A stretch of DNA of 64,000 nt, from contig VGVH01000004.1 in the NCBI GenBank assembly GCA_016874095.1, positions 1 through 64,000 on the forward strand, written 5' to 3'. Shown here one piece after another: positions 57,699 to 64,000 of this stretch. Below the pieces are notes generated by a model. The model was not told the origin of the DNA. It made no database searches and saw only the letters and a list, made by a program, of their open reading frames with translations. Both the position numbers and the translations under genes were made by a program. Numbering within the stretch: the first letter of the stretch is position 1; each line of letters starts with the position of its first letter. The DNA comes from Gammaproteobacteria bacterium (GTDB lineage Bacteria > Pseudomonadota > Gammaproteobacteria > Steroidobacterales > GCA-2729495).

Positions 57699-58214
57699 TC
57701 AGTAATCTGACCTGTCGTCGACGGCGTGCCCGCGCTTCGGGATCAGCATCGAGCGCTCGAATTCGCACACCACGGTGCCCGCCTGGTTGCGGCCGGTCGT
57801 GCGGATGGTGACGACACCGGCCGTCGGTCGTGATTTCGACTCGCGCACCTCGAGCACCGCCGACTCCGAATACAACGTATCGCCGACGAACAGGGGCGCC
57901 GGCAGCCGGATCTCCTTCCAGCCGAGATTCGCAATCGCCTTGGCACTCGTGTCGGACACGCTCATGCCCACGACCATCGCCACCGTCAGCGGGCTGGCCA
58001 CCAGGCAGCGGCCGAACTCGCTCTTCCTGGCGTACTCGTGATCGAAGTGCAGCGGATGCGTGTTCATGGTCAGCAGCGTGAACCAGGTGTTGTCCGCCTC
58101 GTTGATCGTCCGGCCGGGCCGATGTTCGTAGACATCCCCGACGGTGAAATCCTCGAGATACCTACCCGCCGACTGGCGATATCGTCCGGGCGCGATCTGC
58201 TTGCTGCCTGACAT
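57699..58214 (-). CDS. MaoC family dehydratase
   Basis: RYLEDFTVGDVYEHRPGRTINEADNTWFTLLTMNTHPLHFDHEYA hot-dog hydratase motif. Confidence 0.9.
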   Translation of the reverse strand: MSGSKQIAPGRYRQSAGRYLEDFTVGDVYEHRPGRTINEADNTWFTLLTMNTHPLHFDHEYARKSEFGRCLVASPLTVAMVVGMSVSDTSAKAIANLGWKEIRLPAPLFVGDTLYSESAVLEVRESKSRPTAGVVTIRTTGRNQAGTVVCEFERSMLIPKRGHAVDDRSDY

Positions 58215-58248
58215 GCCTTGCCCCCCGCACTGCGAGTCACCTAGGTTA

Positions 58249-58686
58249 ATGGTTTCCGGGAGCGGATGCCCGCCGCATGGCGCCCTCGCCTGCGTCGCCA
58301 TGGCACTGCTGGCCGCGGCGGTCGCCGTGCGCATGTTCCGCTCACGCGTGGCCGAGATGCGCGAGAAGCGCATCAATCCGCAGAAGCTCGCCAACTCCAT
58401 CGGGATACAGGCGAACCTGCAGGACGTCCAGGCTGCCGACAATTTCCGCAACCTGCTGGAGGCGCCGGTGCTGTTCTACGCGTTGTGCGCGCTGCTGATC
58501 GCGACGGGCAAGGCGTCGCTGCTGTTTGCGGCAGGCGCCTGGATCTATGTGGCGCTGCGCGTCGCGCACAGCGTGATCCACTGCGGCTACAACCGCGTCA
58601 TGCAGCGCTTCTACGCCTACGCGGCCAGTGGCGCCGTGCTGCTCAAGATGTGGATCGGCTACGGGGCGGTGCTGCTCGCTGCCTGA
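58249..58686 (+). CDS. MAPEG family protein
   Basis: ADNFRNLLEAPVLFYALCALLIA; WIYVALRVAHSVIHCGYNRVMQRFYAYAAS. Confidence 0.82.
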   Translation: MVSGSGCPPHGALACVAMALLAAAVAVRMFRSRVAEMREKRINPQKLANSIGIQANLQDVQAADNFRNLLEAPVLFYALCALLIATGKASLLFAAGAWIYVALRVAHSVIHCGYNRVMQRFYAYAASGAVLLKMWIGYGAVLLAA

Positions 58687-60965
58687 AGCGGGGGGCCAGC
58701 CAGGGCCTCGTCGAAGAACCTCACCACCGTCCGCAGCGCATGCAGCCCGCTCACCGGCTCGCGGGTGAGCCCGTGCTTGCCGCCGGGGTAGGTCATCAAG
58801 TCAAAGGGCTTGCCGAGGGACTGCAACTTCGCGAACAAGGCCGTGCTGTGCGTGAAGAGCACGTTGTCATCGGCCATCCCGTGGATCACGAGAAGTTTCC
58901 CTTTCAGCCGATCCGCCCAGCTGAGCACGTCGCCCGCGGCGTATCCAGGCGCGTTGTCCTGCGGCGTGCCCATGTAGCGCTCGGTGTAGTGGGTGTCATA
59001 GAGACGCCAGTCCGTGACCGGCGCACCTGAGACGGCCGCCGCGAAATGATCAGGCGCCTGCAGGATGCACATGAGGGCCATGTAGCCGCCGTAGCTCCAG
59101 CCGAATACGCCGATGCGCGCCGGATCGACGTAGGGCAGCGTGCGCAGGTACTCGACGCCACGGACCTGGTCGGCCACTTCCACACTGCCCATCCGCCGGT
59201 GCAGGGCTGACTCGAAGGCACGACCGCGGAAGCCCGTGCCGCGATTGTCGAGCGAGAACACCACATAGCCGCGCTGAGCCAGGAACTGGTGGAAGGCGGC
59301 GTCGTTGGCGCGCGGGCTGTTGCCCCAGGCGTTGCCGACCTCCTGGGACTCCGGTCCGCCGTATACGTCGACGATCACCGGATACCGCCGGCCAGGCTCG
59401 AGCACCTTCGGCCTGACCAGCTTCCAGTGCAGGGTCTGCCCGTCTTCTGCCGTGAGCGTGCCGAACTCGGTTGGTGAATGCAGGTCCCGGTAACGCGTGT
59501 AGGGATGGTCAGCATCGAGGCGGTTCTCGACCATGACGGCAATCTGCCGACCGGTCGCGTCGCGCAGGGTGATGGATGGTGGTGTCTCGGCCGTGGACCG
59601 GGTATCGACGAAGTACCTGGCGTTTTCCGACATGGCAATGCGGTGCCAACCCGCGCCTGTCGTGATACGCGCAACCGCGCCGCCCGACAGCGGCACGCGA
59701 TAGAGATGCCGCTCGATCGGCGAGTCCCGGTTGGCGGTGAAGTAGACCTGCCCGCGCTGCTCGTCGACACCTGCTACGCCGCGACCGCGCCCCGTCGCCA
59801 CGACCATCCACTCGCCCGAGGTCAGCGGCCTCACGAGCGTGCCGTCGTTTTCGTAAAGGTAAAGGTGCCGGAATCCGCTGCGATCCGAAGCCCAGATGAA
59901 CCGCCGTGACCGCTCGAGGAAGACCAGATCGTTGTGCAGGTTGACCCAGGTGTCGGAGGTCTCGGAAATCAGCGTGCGCGTGCTGCCGCTCACGGGATCC
60001 GCGGCCAGCAGGTCGAGCTTCCTCTGGTCGCGGCTCTGGCGCTGGACGGCGAGCTGGCGGGAGTCGGGGAACCAGTCGACACGGGCGAGATATATGTCCG
60101 TCTCCGCGCCAAGGTCGACCCGCACCGGCTCGCCGCCATCGAGCGGCACGACGCGGAGTTCGACCAGCGCATTCGCCCGGCCAGCGGCCGGGTAGCGCTG
60201 CGTGATCACGTCGGTGCGGTCGGCCTGTATCTCGAAGCGCCTGACTTCGTCGACCGGTGACTCGTCGACAACGGTGTAGGCGATGTAGCGTTCGTCCGGC
60301 GACCACCAGTAGCCCGTGTCGCGGTTCATTTCCTCCTGCGCGATGAACTCGGCCACCGCGTAACTGACGACACCGGCCGCAGGCGGTGTCACGCGCCGCT
60401 CCTGGTCGTTGCCCAGATTGCGGACCCAGAGTGCGCCGTCGCGCAGGTAGCTCACGTAATTGCCGCGGGGCGAGTAACGCGCGTCAGCCTCTGCGCCCTC
60501 CGTCGCAGTCAGGCGGCGGACCGCGCTCGCCGCGGGCCTGCGCAGGTCGTAGGCCCAGAGGTCGCCCGACAGCGGCACCAGCAACCGCTTCCCGTCCTCC
60601 GAGAATTCGTACTCGACGATGCCGGAAAACGCCGCAGTGCGCTGGCGCTCGCGGCGCGCGGCTTCCTCGGCGGAGATGCGCTCCTCCGCCACGAGCGCAG
60701 CGGAGTCGACCAGCAGGCGGTGGCGTCGCCGGGCGATGTCATAGGCCCAGAGGTCGAACTGCCCGGCATTCGACGCCTTGCCGCGCTGGTAGACCACGAG
60801 CTGCGCGTCGGGCGAGAACTGCAGGCCGCGCAACGAGGCGCCCGAGAGATCGGGACTTTCGAAAAGCCGTTCGAGGGTCAATGGCTCGGCCGCAGCGGCG
60901 AACGGAATCAGCGCGGCCAGGAGCATGGCGTGACAGTGACCGGAACACGCTGGCATAGTCGGCAT
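58659..60965 (-). CDS. S9 family peptidase (DPP IV / prolyl oligopeptidase type)
   Basis: Beta-propeller N-domain; VDVYGGPESQEVGNAW; FGWSYGGYMALMCIL; HGMADDNVLF. Signal peptide at N-terminus. Confidence 0.92.
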   Translation of the reverse strand: MPTMPACSGHCHAMLLAALIPFAAAAEPLTLERLFESPDLSGASLRGLQFSPDAQLVVYQRGKASNAGQFDLWAYDIARRRHRLLVDSAALVAEERISAEEAARRERQRTAAFSGIVEYEFSEDGKRLLVPLSGDLWAYDLRRPAASAVRRLTATEGAEADARYSPRGNYVSYLRDGALWVRNLGNDQERRVTPPAAGVVSYAVAEFIAQEEMNRDTGYWWSPDERYIAYTVVDESPVDEVRRFEIQADRTDVITQRYPAAGRANALVELRVVPLDGGEPVRVDLGAETDIYLARVDWFPDSRQLAVQRQSRDQRKLDLLAADPVSGSTRTLISETSDTWVNLHNDLVFLERSRRFIWASDRSGFRHLYLYENDGTLVRPLTSGEWMVVATGRGRGVAGVDEQRGQVYFTANRDSPIERHLYRVPLSGGAVARITTGAGWHRIAMSENARYFVDTRSTAETPPSITLRDATGRQIAVMVENRLDADHPYTRYRDLHSPTEFGTLTAEDGQTLHWKLVRPKVLEPGRRYPVIVDVYGGPESQEVGNAWGNSPRANDAAFHQFLAQRGYVVFSLDNRGTGFRGRAFESALHRRMGSVEVADQVRGVEYLRTLPYVDPARIGVFGWSYGGYMALMCILQAPDHFAAAVSGAPVTDWRLYDTHYTERYMGTPQDNAPGYAAGDVLSWADRLKGKLLVIHGMADDNVLFTHSTALFAKLQSLGKPFDLMTYPGGKHGLTREPVSGLHALRTVVRFFDEALAGPPLQAASSTAP

Positions 60966-60998
60966 GATCGCAGGCTGAACCCGCCACCATTGTCCCAG

Positions 60999-61895
60999 AT
61001 GACGACGAGAAGGGAACTGATCCTCGCAGCCGCCGGCACCGCGCTCGGAGTGCCGGCGCTGGCCGCGACCGCGGCGCCGATCCTGCGGAAGGTGCCATAC
61101 AGCGGCGAGGCCGTGCCGGTGATCGGGCTGGGCACATCGCGCACTTTCGACGTCGATCCCGCCTCCCCGGCATTCCAGCCGCTGGTCGGCGTGATGGAGG
61201 AATTTTTTGCCGGCGGCGGGCGGCTGATCGACTCATCGCCGATGTACGGTCGGGCGGAAGGCGTCACCGGGGCGCTGCTCGGCAAGACGAGGCGGCAAGG
61301 TGCCGCCGTCGTAGCGACCAAGGTATGGACGGACGGTCGCGACGCCGGGATCGAGCAGATGAACATGTCGTTCGCGCGGCTGGGCGTCACGCGTATGGAC
61401 CTGATGCAGGTCCACAATCTCAAGGATTGGCGCACGCACCTGCCGGTGCTGCGGGAGTGGAAGGCCGCCGGCAAGATCCGTTACCTCGGGATCACCACCT
61501 CGTTTGCGCCCCAGTACGCCGATTTCGCAGCGGTGATGCGCGCCGAGCAGCTCGATTTCGTGCAGCTCAACTACAGCATCGGCGAACGTGAAGCCGAGAA
61601 GGTGCTGTTGCCGCTCGCACGCGACCGCGGCATCGCGGTGCTGGTCAACCGCCCCTTCATGCGGGCGGAGCTTTTCCGCCGCGTTGCGGGGCGCACCCTG
61701 CCCGGCTGGGCGCGGGACATCGGCTGCGAGAGCTGGGGCCAGGCCATGCTCAAGTGGATCGTCGCGCACCCCGTCGTCACCTGCGTCATCCCGGCATCGG
61801 CCAAGGCGGCCAACATGCGCGACAACATGCGGGCAGGCTTCGGGGAACTGCCCGACGAGGCATTGCGCGCGCGCATCGCCGCCGACGTCGGCTGA
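60999..61895 (+). CDS. aldo/keto reductase with N-terminal export-type signal
   Basis: MTTRRELILAAAGTALGVPALAATAAP then VPVIGLGTSRTFDV; DSSPMYGRAEGVTG; MQVHNLKDW. Confidence 0.85.
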   Translation: MTTRRELILAAAGTALGVPALAATAAPILRKVPYSGEAVPVIGLGTSRTFDVDPASPAFQPLVGVMEEFFAGGGRLIDSSPMYGRAEGVTGALLGKTRRQGAAVVATKVWTDGRDAGIEQMNMSFARLGVTRMDLMQVHNLKDWRTHLPVLREWKAAGKIRYLGITTSFAPQYADFAAVMRAEQLDFVQLNYSIGEREAEKVLLPLARDRGIAVLVNRPFMRAELFRRVAGRTLPGWARDIGCESWGQAMLKWIVAHPVVTCVIPASAKAANMRDNMRAGFGELPDEALRARIAADVG

Positions 61896-61899
61896 GGAC

Positions 61900-63495
61900 T
61901 CAGCCGAGCCGCAGCCACAGCCCCTTGAGATAGGCCGGTTCGTCCCGCGAGATCGGAAAGTCCGGCGGCTGCGCTGCCCAGTACTGGCACTCGATGCGCC
62001 GCCCGGCCGCATGCACGGCTTCCCGGACGACATCGATGAAGCCTGCCGGCTCGAGCCGCGCGGCATTGCTCGCAGCGAACAGGACGCCGCCAGGCGCAAG
62101 CACGGCCAGCGCAGCCGAGACGAGCCGCCCGTAGTCGGACTCCGCGCGGAACACGCCATGCTCCTTCGACTGCGAGAAGGTCGGCGGGTCGAGCAGGACG
62201 ATGTCGAAACGCCGGCCCTTCTTCGCGAGCCGCCGCAGCCAGTCGAAAGCGTCGCCGTAGATGAAGTCGTGGCCTCCGGCATCGAGCCCGTTCAAGGTGA
62301 AATTGCGCCGGCCCCACTCGAGGTACTTCTTCGACAGGTCGAGACTGGTAACGGTGGCACCGGCCAGTGCCGCAGCCACGGAGAATGCACAGGTGTACGC
62401 GAAGGTGTTAAGCACCGTACCGCCAGCAATCCCGGGCAACGGAAATTTCGCAGCGACATGACCTGCCAGCAGGCGCCTCCGGTTGTCTCGCTGGTCGAGA
62501 AAAATGCCGACCGAGTAACCCTCTTCGAACGACAACTCGAACTCGATACCGTTTTCGCGCGCCCTGAAGCGCGCCGGGGCCGGCTCGCCCGATACGAGCC
62601 GTGGCGAGGCGTCCTCTGCATCGAGACGCTGCAGATTGCGGGTCAGGGTCTTGTGATAGATGCCGGCGATGCCACTTCCGGCCAACGACTCGAGTCGCGC
62701 GATGTCGCCCGGCCCGGGCAACGCGGCGGACTGGTGCAACAGCCAGCGGTCGAATCGATCGACGCGCGCACCGGGCCAGCCGTCGGCCGCGCCGTGCACC
62801 AACCGCAGCGTGTTGGTCTCGGCCGGATCAGCCAGCGCCGCGCGACGAGCCTGGCCGATGTCGGCGGCAAAATCGGCGGGCAGCTCGAAGCTCACCGGCG
62901 CGTCGATTCCGGGATGGTGGAATGCGAGTCGCTCGGCGTGCAGGCACAGCCGCGGTGCGGGGGCGCCACCGTAGAGGGCGTCGCCGAGCACCGGGAATCC
63001 AAGCGCAGCAGATTGCACGCGGATCTGGTGCGTGCGGCCGGTCACCGGCTCGGCCAGAACCGCGTGCACCTGCGGCGGAAACCCCGGTGGCGGCGGTGTC
63101 GGCGCGAATGCGGTTACCGCCTCGTCACCCTCGTCCGCCGTGGCGACGTACACCTTGCCGCGACGGGCAAGGCATGCGCGGGACTCGATCCGACTGCCGG
63201 GCGGCACGCCCGCAGTCAGCATCCGGTATTGCTTGCGCACCGCACGCGCCTCGAACTGGCGGGCGAGCGAGCGACGCGCCAGTGCCGACTTCGCGAATAC
63301 GAGCAGGCCCGAGGTGTCCTTGTCGAGCCGATGCAGATTCGCAAGCTCCGCCCAACGCGGCTCGCGGTCGCGCAGCCACTCGTAGATGCCCTCGCCGAGG
63401 TAGTCGTCGGGCGCATGCGTGTTCCAGCCCGCCGGCTTCGCGACGATGACGATGTGCTCGTCCTCGTGGAGGACGCAGGGCGGGGAACGGTTCAT
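61900..63495 (-). CDS. fusion: RluA-type pseudouridine synthase + RlmI-like class I SAM-dependent methyltransferase
   Basis: N half: KPAGWNTHA, LHRLDKDTSGLLVFAK, GRTHQIRVQSAALGFPVLGD; C half: GFLDQRDNRR-type SVGIFLDQRDNRRRL, NTFAYTCAFSVAAALAGATVTSLDLSKKYLEWGRRNFTLNG, FDIVLLDPPTFSQSKEHGVF. One uninterrupted frame. Confidence 0.88.
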   Translation of the reverse strand: MNRSPPCVLHEDEHIVIVAKPAGWNTHAPDDYLGEGIYEWLRDREPRWAELANLHRLDKDTSGLLVFAKSALARRSLARQFEARAVRKQYRMLTAGVPPGSRIESRACLARRGKVYVATADEGDEAVTAFAPTPPPPGFPPQVHAVLAEPVTGRTHQIRVQSAALGFPVLGDALYGGAPAPRLCLHAERLAFHHPGIDAPVSFELPADFAADIGQARRAALADPAETNTLRLVHGAADGWPGARVDRFDRWLLHQSAALPGPGDIARLESLAGSGIAGIYHKTLTRNLQRLDAEDASPRLVSGEPAPARFRARENGIEFELSFEEGYSVGIFLDQRDNRRRLLAGHVAAKFPLPGIAGGTVLNTFAYTCAFSVAAALAGATVTSLDLSKKYLEWGRRNFTLNGLDAGGHDFIYGDAFDWLRRLAKKGRRFDIVLLDPPTFSQSKEHGVFRAESDYGRLVSAALAVLAPGGVLFAASNAARLEPAGFIDVVREAVHAAGRRIECQYWAAQPPDFPISRDEPAYLKGLWLRLG

Positions 63496-63598
63496 GGCGC
63501 GGTCAACGGCAGGGCGCGACCCGCATGATACCGCGACGGTCCGGGCGGCTGTGCTAGGCTCGACCACGACCCGCACTGAAGTTGCCGGAGGAAGAGCC

Positions 63599-64000
63599 AT
63601 GCAGTCGGAATTCGTCGCATCACTCATGAATCGCCGCGAGGCGGTGCAGTCGTCGCTGCTGTTGGCGATGGCGGGCGCAGCGGCCGGCTGTGCACCGGCG
63701 ACGCCGCCGACGGACAGCAGCGCGACGGCCGCCGGCCCGAGCGGCAAGCCACTCGACTACTCCAATCCGGTCGACAACCTCTATGCCTTTGGCAAGATCT
63801 GGGCCGGCTACGAGGAGCCGGTGATCGGCGGCTTCCACGGCCTCATGTACCTGCGCATCCCGGGCAAGCGCATGATTCCGGTGTTCGGTTATACCGGCAC
63901 GGGCGTGCTGCTCGCGAAGCAGGATCCGGACGGTTCGCTCTGGGTGAAGTCGCGCGAGACCGGCTACTTCACCGACCTCGTTACCGGCGACATCCTCGAG
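63599..64000 (+). CDS. DUF1838 domain-containing protein, N-terminal part, truncated by window edge
   Basis: MQSEFVASLMNRREAVQSSLLLAMAGAAAGCAP... then NLYAFGKIWAGYEEPVIGGFHGLMYLRIPGKRMIPVFGYTGTGVLLAKQDPDGSLWVKSRETGYFTDLVTGDILE. Confidence 0.78.
   Translation, partial: MQSEFVASLMNRREAVQSSLLLAMAGAAAGCAPATPPTDSSATAAGPSGKPLDYSNPVDNLYAFGKIWAGYEEPVIGGFHGLMYLRIPGKRMIPVFGYTGTGVLLAKQDPDGSLWVKSRETGYFTDLVTGDILE

Noticed and set aside
61588-63528. 646-aa plus-strand ORF
   Set aside because: Antisense to the RluA-RlmI-like fusion gene and an alternate frame of the aldo/keto reductase.

Overview
GC-rich (proteobacterial-looking, probably gammaproteobacterial) chromosomal segment with dense, mostly housekeeping or accessory metabolic genes. 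No rRNA, tRNA, CRISPR array, IS element or integrated prophage was recognised by eye. Recognisable blocks: dihydroorotase and proline iminopeptidase; a large M16 peptidase; a Gld-like ABC exporter operon with a DUF4340 protein; a PQQ-type sugar dehydrogenase with C-terminal haem motifs; a complete tail-sheath-like gene without other tail genes, followed by two unknown genes; an M48 protease, sohB and lipA; an OmpA-family protein; a MacAB-type efflux operon; gltS; an acyl-CoA ligase; an FkbM methyltransferase; an acetate-type symporter with DUF485; prfC; S-formylglutathione hydrolase; dusB; an ABC-F ATPase; a tandem class III CoA-transferase / acyl-CoA dehydrogenase / MaoC operon; an S9 peptidase; and an RluA-RlmI-like fusion protein. 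The items most worth a second look are: (1) the orphan sheath cluster; (2) a perfect 75-bp palindrome (37-bp arms, 1-nt centre) holding the stop codons of both convergent genes at 12.1 kb; (3) a multiply broken L,D-transpeptidase pseudogene beside the sheath gene; (4) the pseudouridine synthase / methyltransferase fusion; (5) a 65-aa orphan gene with its own strong terminator. Everything was read by eye. No homology search was run, and family names rest on motif recognition.
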